Shown in pieces: positions 23,824 to 32,435 of a stretch of DNA of 46,992 nt. Source of the DNA: Marmoricola sp. (GTDB lineage Bacteria > Actinomycetota > Actinomycetes > Propionibacteriales > Nocardioidaceae); NCBI RefSeq assembly GCF_025965215.1, contig NZ_JAOPXI010000166.1:1-46992 (forward strand), in the 5' to 3' direction. Every line of letters begins with the position of its first letter. Within the stretch, counting starts at the first letter, position 1. Position numbers and translations under genes: made by a program. The notes beneath the pieces are model-generated. The model was given only the letters and a program-made list of their open reading frames with translations, had not been told where the DNA came from and did no database searches.

Positions 23824-24899
23824 GTCCGCAGGTCGGACGGATCGCACGACTGCTGCGCCTCGACCCGAGTGACATCCGTGGCCTCGAGGGCATTCCGGAT
23901 GCCGACCTGCGCGCGTTCCACGACCAGATCAGCAAGACGCTCTTCGCCGATGCCCAGCAGCGGTTCGCCCGCATCGCCGGGCTCTCCCGGACGATCCCCG
24001 GGCCGTTGGCCGGCGTTCTCGCCGAGAGGTTCCTGCCCCCGGTGATGGCCGCGCGCACGGCCGAGATGCTCGAGCCCGCGAAGGCGCGCGACCTGATCGG
24101 CCGGGTCTCGATCCCGTACCTGGCCGAGATCGCCCTCGCCCTCGATCCGGTCCGCTCGAGGCCGGTGGTCCAGCAGCTGCCGGCCGAGCCGATCGGCCAG
24201 GTGGCCAAGGAGCTCTTCGGACGCAAGGAGTACGCGACGATGGCCGAGTTCGTCGGCACCGTCACCGTCGAGGCCCTCTTCGCCGCGCTCCACGCCGCGT
24301 CACCGCACGACCTGCTCGCGGTGGTGCCGTTGCTGGAGTGGAACGACAACCTCGACACGGTGATCGCCGAGCTCCCGGCAGCGCAGGTCACCCAGATCGC
24401 CACGTCGCTGGATGCCGGCGAGCTCGCGGATCTGGCGCTGGCGCTGGACCCGAGCAGAATGGGGCCGATCGTCGCAGCGGTGCCGGTCGAGACGGTGGCG
24501 GGAATTGCTGCGGCCCTGTTCGAGCGCGGTGAGTACGCCGGGATGGCGCGGTTCGTCGGAGTGGTCACGCCGGACATGCTGAAGGGCGCCCTGGCGGTTG
24601 CGAGCGCCGCCGACCTGCTGGCCGTCGTACCGCTGCTGGAGTGGACCCCGGCGATCGACGCCGTGGTCGACGACCTGCCGGACGGGGTCCTCGACGACCT
24701 TTTCGCCGAGGTCGCCTCCGGTGCCGACTGGGAGGCCGCCAAGGTCGCGTTCGAGCGGCTCAGCTCGACAGCTCAGGAGCGGTTGTTCGCTCGCTTCGAC
24801 CGACTCTCGGCAGCGAACCAGAAGCGGATCCGTGCCGCCGCCGTCGGCGGTGAGCTCGGCGCTGCTGCCGCAGACCTGATGGCCACCGCTCCAGCCTGA
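23820..24899 (+). CDS. Protein of unknown function with an internal duplication
   Basis: A 359-residue soluble, helical protein. Residues about 101-186 repeat at 202-287 with an offset of 101: LAEIALALDP / LADLALALDP, then MAEFVGTVTV / MARFVGVVTP and DLLAVVPLLEW in both. The short leucine-rich helical pairs recall the N-terminal helical domain of MgtE or an Armadillo-like solenoid, but the match is weak. No catalytic motif is seen. Coupled to the 70-residue protein, and followed by the hydrolase-SDR-monooxygenase genes 47 bases on. Confidence 0.78.
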   Translation: MSPQVGRIARLLRLDPSDIRGLEGIPDADLRAFHDQISKTLFADAQQRFARIAGLSRTIPGPLAGVLAERFLPPVMAARTAEMLEPAKARDLIGRVSIPYLAEIALALDPVRSRPVVQQLPAEPIGQVAKELFGRKEYATMAEFVGTVTVEALFAALHAASPHDLLAVVPLLEWNDNLDTVIAELPAAQVTQIATSLDAGELADLALALDPSRMGPIVAAVPVETVAGIAAALFERGEYAGMARFVGVVTPDMLKGALAVASAADLLAVVPLLEWTPAIDAVVDDLPDGVLDDLFAEVASGADWEAAKVAFERLSSTAQERLFARFDRLSAANQKRIRAAAVGGELGAAAADLMATAPA

Positions 24900-24908
24900 C
24901 CAATCAAA

Positions 24909-24924
24909 CCATTGACCAATGGCA
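24909..24924. promoter_or_regulatory. Shared palindromic motif, copy 2 (lipid cluster)
   Basis: CCATTG and CAATGG with a 2-base centre at 24909-24922, inside the pattern CCAT-N3-CCAATGGCA that also lies at 23579-23594. TGACCAAT occurs twice, at 24897-24904 and 24913-24920. The hydrolase GTG is 22 bases downstream. Confidence 0.65.
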
Positions 24925-24946
24925 CAGTTCGTGGTGTCATCAAATC

Positions 24947-25945
24947 GTGCTGTCGACCTTCACGCCTCACCCCCCGTCCTCGCGCGCCCGGTTCGCCCGC
25001 TGGGCAACGATGCGCACGATCCGACCGCTCGAGCACCTGGTCCCCGAGGGCGAGCTCGGCGTCAAGGTCACCCGTCGCCTCCTGGCCACGATGATGGCCG
25101 GCGCCGGTACCACGCCGCTCGGCGTCGAGGTGGTCCCGGTCGACTCGACCACGGAGCGCCTCGGGCGGATCAAGGGTGAGTGGCTCCGTCCGGTGACCCC
25201 GCGGCCGGGCAGGGTGATCCTCTACATCCACGGCAGCGGCTACACCCTGTGCTCGACCAGGACCCACCGTCCGCTGGTCAGCCGGCTGGCCAGGGAATCA
25301 CGGGTGACCGTCTTCAGTGCCGAGTACCGACTGGCGCCCGAGCACCCGTTCCCCGCCGCGCCAGATGACATCGAGCGCGCCTACGAGTGGTTGCTGGCCC
25401 AGGGTTGGTCCCCGGACAACATCGCCGTCGTCGGCGACTCCGCCGGCGGGCATCTGACACTGGACCTGGCTCTGAGGCTCCTGCGTGAAGGTCGCGAGCT
25501 GCCGGCCGGGTTGGTGATGTTCTCACCGCTCGCCGACGTGACTTGCGACCTGATCGCCGAGCGGGAGAAAGTGGTCCCGGACCCGATGATCTCTGCCGCC
25601 GGGGTGCGCAAGCTGTTCGCGCACTACCTGGTCGGGACCGATCCAACGCACCCGCGGCTCACCCACGTCGTCGCGCCCGGTGAGGTGCTCCCGCCGACGC
25701 TGATCCAGGCCGGCGGTGCCGAGTTCCTCGCGGCTGACGCGCACCACATCGCCGACATGCTCGCCGCGGCGGGGACCGACGTCCGACTCGAGATCTGGCC
25801 CGGTCAGATGCACGTCTTCCAGGCGGCGAACCGGTTGGTGCCCGAGGCGGACCAGGCCCTGCGCCGGGCCGCACGTTTCGTGGTCGACGCGCTCGACGCA
25901 CGGGTGCGAACCCGAGAATCCGGCGACCAGGAGGTCACCGCATGA
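24947..25945 (+). CDS. HSL-type alpha/beta hydrolase (esterase/lipase, LipR-like)
   Basis: A 332-residue member of the hormone-sensitive-lipase group. The oxyanion-hole motif is HGSG (His95-Gly98) in place of the usual HGGG, followed by YRLAPEHPFPAAPDD, which is diagnostic. The nucleophile is Ser165 in GDSAGG and the histidine His289 in GQMHVFQ; the acid should lie in FLAADA. It would cleave carboxyl esters, for instance a lactone or ester made by the monooxygenase in the same operon. GTG start; the stop overlaps the SDR start. Confidence 0.92.
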   Translation: MLSTFTPHPPSSRARFARWATMRTIRPLEHLVPEGELGVKVTRRLLATMMAGAGTTPLGVEVVPVDSTTERLGRIKGEWLRPVTPRPGRVILYIHGSGYTLCSTRTHRPLVSRLARESRVTVFSAEYRLAPEHPFPAAPDDIERAYEWLLAQGWSPDNIAVVGDSAGGHLTLDLALRLLREGRELPAGLVMFSPLADVTCDLIAEREKVVPDPMISAAGVRKLFAHYLVGTDPTHPRLTHVVAPGEVLPPTLIQAGGAEFLAADAHHIADMLAAAGTDVRLEIWPGQMHVFQAANRLVPEADQALRRAARFVVDALDARVRTRESGDQEVTA

Positions 25946-26907
25946 GCAAGGTCAGCAGGAACTCACGTGCCGTCGTCACCGGCGCGGCCAGCGGGATCGG
26001 CCAGGCCTTCGCGCTTGAGCTGGCCCGGCGCGGCGGGCAGGTTGTCGTCAGCGACATCGACCACCTCGGCGCCCAGCGCACCGTCACCGCGATCGAGGAC
26101 AGCGGCGGTTCGGCGATCGCCGTGCGCTGCGACGTGTCCAGGTTGGCGGACGTCCAGCACCTGGCGGCCGAGGCCTGTCGCTGGTTCGAGGACGTCCCCA
26201 CCCTGGTGATCAACAACGCCGGAGTGGGCGCCGGCGGCGAGCTCGTCGGCGACGCTCCGATCGAGGACTGGCAGTGGACCCTGGGCATCAACTTGTGGGG
26301 CCCGATCAACGGGTGCCATGTCTTCGTCCCCATGCTCCGCGAAGCGGCCGAGAACGGACGCCGCAGCGGGATCATCAACGTGGCCTCGGCGGCCAGCTTC
26401 GGAGCCGCACCGCGGATGGCGGCGTACAACGTGAGCAAGGCCGGCGTGCTCTCGCTCAGCGAGACCCTGGCCGCGGAGCTGGCTGGAACCGGCGTGAGCC
26501 TCAGCGTGCTCTGCCCGACCTTCGTGAAGACCAACATCGTCACCGCGGGGCGGATCAGCGACAAGGCCACCGCCGCGGCCACCAGGCTGATGCAGTTCGG
26601 GATGTCGCCGCAGAAGGTCGCGCGGATCTGCCTGGACACCCACGACCGCGGCGGCCTCTATGTCATGCCGCAGCTCGACGCCAAGCTCGGCTGGCAGATC
26701 AAGCGCACCCTGCCGCACACCTACACCCGGGTCGTCGGCCTGCTCGAGCGCTTCGGACCCCTCGGGGACGACCCCGTACCCGCACGTTCGGTTCAACCTC
26801 ACCGGGTCTCGGCAAGCTCGACGACCGAGAACTCGGTCATCGATCTCGACAGGCTTGATCCGAGGAGCACTGCCGAGACGCCAGCACCCGCACAGGAAGG
26901 CAGCTGA
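25942..26907 (+). CDS. Short-chain dehydrogenase/reductase
   Basis: A 321-residue classical SDR: cofactor loop TGAASGIG (13-20), NNAG at 91-94, and the catalytic Ser149, Tyr162 and Lys166 (YNVSK). It oxidises an alcohol or reduces a ketone, with Asp38-type acidic residues after strand 2 (SDID) favouring NAD. After the catalytic domain, about residues 285-321 form a low-complexity tail, most of which is encoded by an interspersed repeat (copy B), so the original protein probably ended near residue 285. ATGA overlap with the hydrolase. Confidence 0.92.
   Translation: MSKVSRNSRAVVTGAASGIGQAFALELARRGGQVVVSDIDHLGAQRTVTAIEDSGGSAIAVRCDVSRLADVQHLAAEACRWFEDVPTLVINNAGVGAGGELVGDAPIEDWQWTLGINLWGPINGCHVFVPMLREAAENGRRSGIINVASAASFGAAPRMAAYNVSKAGVLSLSETLAAELAGTGVSLSVLCPTFVKTNIVTAGRISDKATAAATRLMQFGMSPQKVARICLDTHDRGGLYVMPQLDAKLGWQIKRTLPHTYTRVVGLLERFGPLGDDPVPARSVQPHRVSASSTTENSVIDLDRLDPRSTAETPAPAQEGS
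26804..26882 (+). repeat. Interspersed palindromic repeat, copy B, in the end of the SDR gene
   Basis: Bases 26834-26882 match 16763-16811 in pntAA at 43 of 49 positions. Bases 26804-26829 are the inverted form of the second module of copy A. Both copies are read in the same frame and end just before a stop codon, leaving the ribosome binding site of the next gene intact. Confidence 0.8.
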
Positions 26908-26908
26908 C

Positions 26909-27859
26909 ATGACCATGGACATGGACGAGATGCTCACCAAGATCAAGGACCGCCAGTGGGCGCTCGCCGACATCGACTGGGACGCACCCGGTGTCGAGAC
27001 GATCAGCGAGGACTTCAAGCCCAGGCTCAAGGCGTTCATGGCGGACCTGTGCTGGATCGAGAACGTCGGCGCGCGCGGGTTCGCCGCGATGGCCAAGAAG
27101 GCGCCGACACCGATGATCGCGGAGATCTACCGGTACTTCCACGCCGAGGAGCAACGTCATGCCAACGCCGAGCTCGCGCTGATGAAGCGCTGGGGCATGC
27201 TGGAGGGCGACGAGATCCCCGAGCCGAGTGTGAACATCCGGATGGCGATCGAGTGGCTCGACACGTACGCCGACGACATGCCGCTCTCCGTGCTGGGCAC
27301 CGTCATCCCCATGCTCGAGGTGGCCCTGGACGGCGCGCTGCTCAAGTTCCTGCTCGAGGAGGTGCACGACCCGGTCTGCCACCAGGTCTTCGAGAAGATC
27401 AACAACGACGAGTCCCGGCACATCGCGGTCGACTTCGAGGTCCTCGACATGATCGGTCATGCCCGGGCACGCAAGCTCGCGATCGACTTCGTGTCCAACC
27501 TCGCCTCGCCCGGCTTGATCGTCGGGGCGCTGATGTACGTCCCGCTGCTCAACCGGATGCGCAACAACATCGTGGAGATGGGTCTCCAGCCCGAGAAGCT
27601 GTACGCCGCCATGAGCCGGTTCGAGAGGCTCGGTCGTCGCGGTGAGTTCACCCACCGGGTTCCTCTCTTCCAGGTGCTCCGGGTGCACTCGCAGATGGTC
27701 GTGAACTCCGAGCACCCCTACCACCTGCTGGCCAACAGCATGGTGAAGCTGTCGGAGTACTACCCGAGGGCACTGTTCCGCCCGATCCCGACCTGGTTCA
27801 AGGAGCTCACCTACGAGCCGGTGAGCACGGGTGTGAAGAAGGGGATGAACGCCGCGTGA
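26909..27859 (+). CDS. Diiron ferritin-like protein (metal-dependent hydrolase family)
   Basis: A 316-residue helical protein with two typical carboxylate-histidine motifs, HAEEQRH (78-84) and DESRH (167-171), which could hold a two-iron centre as in ferritin-like oxidases. It fits the family annotated as predicted metal-dependent hydrolase (PF10118 in my memory), for which activity is unproven. The ATG at 26909 follows GGAAGG; a frame open further upstream overlaps the SDR. It is coupled by GTGA to the flavin monooxygenase, so it may act on the same substrate. Confidence 0.85.
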   Translation: MTMDMDEMLTKIKDRQWALADIDWDAPGVETISEDFKPRLKAFMADLCWIENVGARGFAAMAKKAPTPMIAEIYRYFHAEEQRHANAELALMKRWGMLEGDEIPEPSVNIRMAIEWLDTYADDMPLSVLGTVIPMLEVALDGALLKFLLEEVHDPVCHQVFEKINNDESRHIAVDFEVLDMIGHARARKLAIDFVSNLASPGLIVGALMYVPLLNRMRNNIVEMGLQPEKLYAAMSRFERLGRRGEFTHRVPLFQVLRVHSQMVVNSEHPYHLLANSMVKLSEYYPRALFRPIPTWFKELTYEPVSTGVKKGMNAA

Positions 27860-29361
27860 GTGCGAAGGTCTGCACGACGTTGGTGATCGGTGCCGGCTTC
27901 ACCGGTCTCGGGACCGCGATCAAGCTGCGCGAGGCGGGCATCGAGGACCTGGTGATCCTCGAACGCGCGGACCGGGTCGGCGGGACCTGGCGCGACGCGA
28001 CCTATCCCGGCGCGGCGTGCGACATCCCCTCCCAGCTGTACTCGTTCTCCTTCGCGAAGAACCCGGGCTGGTCGCGGACCTACTCGCCGAGCGCCGAGAT
28101 CCAGGCACACATCACCGAGCTGGCCGAGCGCTTCGACCTGGTCAACGACATCCGGTTCAACACCGAGGTCACGACGATGAGGTTCGACAGGCGCGAGGCG
28201 CGGTGGGAGGTCAGCGCCGGTCGACGCACGTTCTACGCCCGCACCGTCGTCGTTGCTTCCGGACCCCTGTCCGACGCCAGCCTGCCGAAGATCCGGGGCA
28301 TCGACGACTTCGGAGGCGCACGGATCCACAGCGCCCGCTGGGACAACGACTACGACTTCGCGGGCAAGAGCGTGGCGGTGATCGGCACCGGCGCCAGCGC
28401 GGTCCAGATCATCCCCGAGCTGGTGAAGGTGGCCGGTTCGGTCAAGGTCTTCCAGCGCACTCCGGGGTGGGTGTTGCCCCGGGTGGACCTGGCGACCCCG
28501 GAAGCCGTGAAGCAGGTGTTCGAGCGCATCCCCGTCGTACAGCAGGCGGCGCGCACTGCGCTCTTCGTGGCTCACGAGGCAGCCGCCACGGGTCTTGTCT
28601 GGAACACGCCGGTCACCTCGCTGATCCAACAGGCGGGCAAGCTGCACCTCCGGATGAGGGTGAAGGACAGGTGGCTTCGGCGGCAGCTGACCCCTGACTT
28701 CCGGGCGGGCTGCAAGCGGATGCTGATGTCGAGCGACTACCTCCCGGCGCTCCAGGCCGAGAACTGCAAGCTGATCACCTGGCCGATCGCGACGATCACG
28801 GCTGACGGACTGCGCACCAGTGACGGCCTCGAGCACCACGTCGACGCGATCGTCTTCGCCACCGGGTACGACGTGCACCTTGACGGTCCGCCGTACCGGA
28901 TCAGCGGGCTCGACGGGCAGGTGCTGGGCGAGGAGTGGGCCGGGCACCCCCAGGCCTACAAGAGCGCCAGCGCGCACGGATACCCGAACCTGTTCTTCAC
29001 CTGCGGTCCGAACTCGGGTCCGGGTCACAACTCGCTGCTGGTCTACGTCCAGGGCCAGATCGACTACGCCGTCGCGGGGATCCGCACGATCGTCGAGCAG
29101 GACCTGCGCTGGCTGGATGTGAAGAAGGACGTCCAGGACGCCTACAACGCGTCGATCCAACGGCGGTTGAGGAGCACGACCTGGATGTCGGGGTGTTCCA
29201 GCTGGTACCTGACGGCCGACGGCTTCAACGCCTCGATGTATCCCGGGTTCGCGACCCAGTATCTTCGTCAGATGCAGGACTTCCGGATCCGTGACTACGA
29301 GGTCGCCTCGAACGCCGCAGCTCGGCTCTGGAACATCCCGCGGGACGTGGCGGCGGTCTGA
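27856..29361 (+). CDS. Flavin-containing monooxygenase, Baeyer-Villiger type
   Basis: A 501-residue class B flavoprotein monooxygenase. The FAD loop is GAGFTG (12-17); the NADPH loop is GTGASA near 177-182. Between them FGGARIHSARW (about 152-162) is the Baeyer-Villiger fingerprint FxGxxxHxxxW. RVGGTWRDATYPGAACDIPS is a further group mark. It would insert oxygen into a ketone to give an ester or lactone, which the HSL hydrolase could open. The order resembles the mymA operon of mycobacteria (monooxygenase, lipR, SDR). Confidence 0.94.
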   Translation: MSAKVCTTLVIGAGFTGLGTAIKLREAGIEDLVILERADRVGGTWRDATYPGAACDIPSQLYSFSFAKNPGWSRTYSPSAEIQAHITELAERFDLVNDIRFNTEVTTMRFDRREARWEVSAGRRTFYARTVVVASGPLSDASLPKIRGIDDFGGARIHSARWDNDYDFAGKSVAVIGTGASAVQIIPELVKVAGSVKVFQRTPGWVLPRVDLATPEAVKQVFERIPVVQQAARTALFVAHEAAATGLVWNTPVTSLIQQAGKLHLRMRVKDRWLRRQLTPDFRAGCKRMLMSSDYLPALQAENCKLITWPIATITADGLRTSDGLEHHVDAIVFATGYDVHLDGPPYRISGLDGQVLGEEWAGHPQAYKSASAHGYPNLFFTCGPNSGPGHNSLLVYVQGQIDYAVAGIRTIVEQDLRWLDVKKDVQDAYNASIQRRLRSTTWMSGCSSWYLTADGFNASMYPGFATQYLRQMQDFRIRDYEVASNAAARLWNIPRDVAAV

Positions 29362-29363
29362 TC

Positions 29364-30260
29364 ATGGCTGCGCCCTCCCTCAACCTCCGAGCGGTCGACA
29401 ACGTCCTCGAGTCATTGCGCCGCGGGCAACGCCAGCTGGCGCGCGACCCGAAGAGGGCGGTGGACGCCGCCGTACGCCAGCTGTTGTCGCTGGGGCGCGG
29501 GCGTGAGGCCCACGTCGAGGGCCGGACCTACCGGATCGACGACCTGGCCCGCGCCAGCAACGTCACGGTGCGCAACATCCGCGCCTACCAGGAGCGCGGC
29601 CTGCTGCACCCGCCGCGGCGCGAGGGCCGGGTGGCGATCTTCGACGACAGCCACCTGTCCCGGCTCAAGATCATCAGCTCGATGCTCGAGCGCGGGTACA
29701 CCAGCGGACACATCACCGAGATGCTCAACGCCTGGGAGGGCGGGAACGACCTCGCTGACGTCCTCGGCCTGGAGAGGGCCCTGGTGCCGCCCCGCCTGGA
29801 GGACGCTCCGGCGACGATGACCCTGGCCGAGGTGCGCGAGCTGACCATCGACAAGGACGGCCTCCAGCGCTACATCGACGTCGGGCTGGTCGAGATCAAG
29901 GGCGCGAAGGCCCTGGTCAAGCGGCCCGAGCTGCTGCGCGCCTTCGCCGAGATGCGCGGGTTCGGGATGCCCACCGAGGCCCTGGTCAAGCTGCACAGCG
30001 AGGTCTCGATGGCGGTCGACAACATCGCGCGGGCCCTGGTCAACGAAGCCGTACGTCAGGTGGGCGAGACCTTCCTCGGCGCCACCGACCCGACCAGCGC
30101 CGAGGTCGGTGAGCTGGTCGGCACCTTGACCCGCTTCCGCGAGCTGGCCATGAGCTCGGTGATCGGGACACTGGCCGAGTCGATGGAGCGCACCATCGAG
30201 GACCTGCTGACCGACTACCTCTCCCAGGTACTGGCGACCGAGAACGTCGACGCCGGCTAG
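29364..30260 (+). CDS. MerR family transcriptional regulator
   Basis: A 298-residue regulator. The DNA-binding part is YRIDDLARASNVTVRNIRAYQERGLL (about 56-81) followed by the wing and a SRLKIISSMLERGYTSGHITEML helix. It has an N-terminal extension of about 50 residues and a long C-terminal effector part without the cysteines of metal or redox sensors, so an organic ligand is more likely. It starts 2 bases after the monooxygenase stop, and so is the last gene of the operon and the prime candidate to bind the motif shared by the two promoters. Confidence 0.93.
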   Translation: MAAPSLNLRAVDNVLESLRRGQRQLARDPKRAVDAAVRQLLSLGRGREAHVEGRTYRIDDLARASNVTVRNIRAYQERGLLHPPRREGRVAIFDDSHLSRLKIISSMLERGYTSGHITEMLNAWEGGNDLADVLGLERALVPPRLEDAPATMTLAEVRELTIDKDGLQRYIDVGLVEIKGAKALVKRPELLRAFAEMRGFGMPTEALVKLHSEVSMAVDNIARALVNEAVRQVGETFLGATDPTSAEVGELVGTLTRFRELAMSSVIGTLAESMERTIEDLLTDYLSQVLATENVDAG

Positions 30261-30265
30261 GACAG

Positions 30266-32350
30266 CTAGAACAGGGCCTTCTCCCGCACGACCACCTGGT
30301 CCCCCGCACCCGATCCAGCCGGGATGCTGCGCAACGTGAACGCCCGGACGACTCCCCGAGGCGCGCGGTAGGTCGGTCTGACGACGACCCGCACCACCTG
30401 TGACTGCCCAGGCGCGAGCCTCACGGTCCGGAAGCTGCCTGCGAGAACCGCGGCGGTGACGTCGCGACCGGCAGACCAGTAGTGCACCACGAACCGGGTC
30501 GTCCCGGCGGTGCCGCGCAGGGCGAACGAGTCGGCCCGGTTGCCGCCGTTGCGCACCAGCCAGTACGACGTACCGTTCTGACCGCGGCGGGTGGCCTGGT
30601 GCACGGTCGTGGCCCAGGTCGTCGAACCGTCCTTGCGGACCGTCGCGTCGGCCGAGCGCACGGGTGGCACGACGGTGTAGCTGCGGGTCACCGTCGTGGT
30701 GTTCCCGGCCCCGTCCGTGGCCGTGACCGCCCACGACCGGGTACCCGCCGTCGCGGTGTCCAGGAGACCGCCGGTAGCCCCGGTCACCGCGCACGTCGCC
30801 AGGTTCGACCCGCCGCGGTCGGTGCACCGCGCGCCGGCGGTCGCCATGTCGCCGACGGTGAAGCGCGCACCGTCAGCCGGCCCGCTGGGCAGGACGACCG
30901 GCTTGATCTTGTCGGTCAGGTCGGTGATCAGCGAAGCCCGGTAGCTCATGTAGCGCGAGTGCCCCGGCAGCGCGGGTGGTGCCGTGACCTCCCAGAGCAC
31001 CTGCTTGTCGCTGGTGATCTCGGTCGCCAGCGCGTTGCGGTCGTCGGCCCAGCCGATCAGGGTGTCGCCGTTGCCCATCCGCCTGGCCGACCCGGCGAAC
31101 GAGGCGTACTTCCCGAGCGGCGTGTAGTCCCAGACCAGCGTCGCGGTGTGCGTCGTCGTGTCCAGCGCGTACTCGGCAACCCGCGTCTGGCCCCGGTTGA
31201 TCGTCGGGCCGCCTCGGTCGGCCGGGTCCACGCAGAAGCCGTTGGTGCCGTTGTCGTAGAGCAGGATGTCTCCGTTGGCGAGCTCGCTCGCGGCGTGCTG
31301 GGCACACGGCCCGCCGTACGGGTCGTTGACGAAGGTGAAGCTGCTGTCCCGGCCGCCGAGCTTCCAGATGATGTCCCCGGGCTGGTAGCCGTCGTGGGCG
31401 ACCATCGCGATCCGCAGCACCGCGGACAGGTGCCGGAACGAGACCAGCACGTCGCCGTTCTCGATCGACTGGATCGAATTCACGTGCGCGTAGTCGGGGT
31501 TCGAGCCGGCGACGGTCTCGTCGGCCAGTGCCGAGGAGTTCCAGGTGAAGACCGGCGTGCCGAGCGGATCGAGCTTCTGGATGGTCGCGTCGGTCTTGCC
31601 CGTCACCGCGTTGGGCTCGTAGCCGAGCAGCAGGGTGCTGCCGTCGGGCAAACGCTGGGCGTCGTGGCCGTCGGTGTTGACCAGTGTCCCCTCGACATGG
31701 GTCCGGGCGCTCTCGGCCAGCCCCCCGTCGAGCGTGACCATGTCGACCCCGGTGTGGGCGGGGTCGGTGGTCGGGCGCTGGACGGTGATGCTGCCGTCGG
31801 GCTGCTGCTTGAGGTCGAGGTCCTGGCGTGCCGCTGCGACGGCGTAGACCGGCACGCCGTTGCGGTCGATGATCGTGTCGTACGCAGGAAGCGGGTTCTG
31901 CTCGAAGGTGTTCAGTGTCAGGGCGATCAGTCCCGGCTGCACACCGGCCGAGTTCGTGGTGACGCTGATCTTCGGGAAGTCGGTCGGCAGGTAGATCACC
32001 GAGTACGCCGTCCGGCCGCTGCTGTCGTCGATGATCACCGACACCTCATCACCCGCGGTCAGGCCGGTGACGTCCGTCGGGCCGGCCGCGACTGCTCCAT
32101 CGACGTACACGGTGCCGGCGGGATCCGAGGTCGTCGCGTCGACCCTCACGGTCCCGGCCGTCGCGGCATCGGTGGTGAGCGCGTACCGGGTGACGGTGGG
32201 GTCGAAGTCGGGGTACATCGCGGCCCCGCTGCCGGTCACCACGACCGACCGCACTGCCGCCGTGGCCCCCGCCACCGGTGTCACAGAAGGTATGAACACG
32301 CTCAAAACAGACACCACAAGGCACAGAAGTGCCCCCATGAACTTCCGCAT
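30266..32350 (-). CDS. Secreted arylsulfotransferase-like protein
   Basis: A 694-residue exported protein: signal peptide (LLCLVVSVLSVFIPSVTPVAG), a small N-terminal cadherin-like domain, then a beta-propeller like the arylsulfotransferase (ASST) family: YDTIIDRNGVPVYAV, NTDGHDAQRLPDGSTLLLGY, DYAHVNSIQSIENGDVLVSFRH, and WKLGGRDSSFTF with HAASELANGDILLYDNG. ASST enzymes pass sulfate between phenols through a histidine. Beyond about residue 490 there are Ig-like and C-terminal beta domains. GGGGAGGG precedes the ATG. Only 5 bases separate its end from merR, tail to tail. Confidence 0.88.
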   Translation of the reverse strand: MRKFMGALLCLVVSVLSVFIPSVTPVAGATAAVRSVVVTGSGAAMYPDFDPTVTRYALTTDAATAGTVRVDATTSDPAGTVYVDGAVAAGPTDVTGLTAGDEVSVIIDDSSGRTAYSVIYLPTDFPKISVTTNSAGVQPGLIALTLNTFEQNPLPAYDTIIDRNGVPVYAVAAARQDLDLKQQPDGSITVQRPTTDPAHTGVDMVTLDGGLAESARTHVEGTLVNTDGHDAQRLPDGSTLLLGYEPNAVTGKTDATIQKLDPLGTPVFTWNSSALADETVAGSNPDYAHVNSIQSIENGDVLVSFRHLSAVLRIAMVAHDGYQPGDIIWKLGGRDSSFTFVNDPYGGPCAQHAASELANGDILLYDNGTNGFCVDPADRGGPTINRGQTRVAEYALDTTTHTATLVWDYTPLGKYASFAGSARRMGNGDTLIGWADDRNALATEITSDKQVLWEVTAPPALPGHSRYMSYRASLITDLTDKIKPVVLPSGPADGARFTVGDMATAGARCTDRGGSNLATCAVTGATGGLLDTATAGTRSWAVTATDGAGNTTTVTRSYTVVPPVRSADATVRKDGSTTWATTVHQATRRGQNGTSYWLVRNGGNRADSFALRGTAGTTRFVVHYWSAGRDVTAAVLAGSFRTVRLAPGQSQVVRVVVRPTYRAPRGVVRAFTLRSIPAGSGAGDQVVVREKALF

Positions 32351-32435
32351 CGGCCCTCCCCGGCTGATCCACGTCCGATCAGGCTATCCGGGTGAGGATG
32401 AACACGTCGCCGTAATCGACCACGACGCTCAGGGC

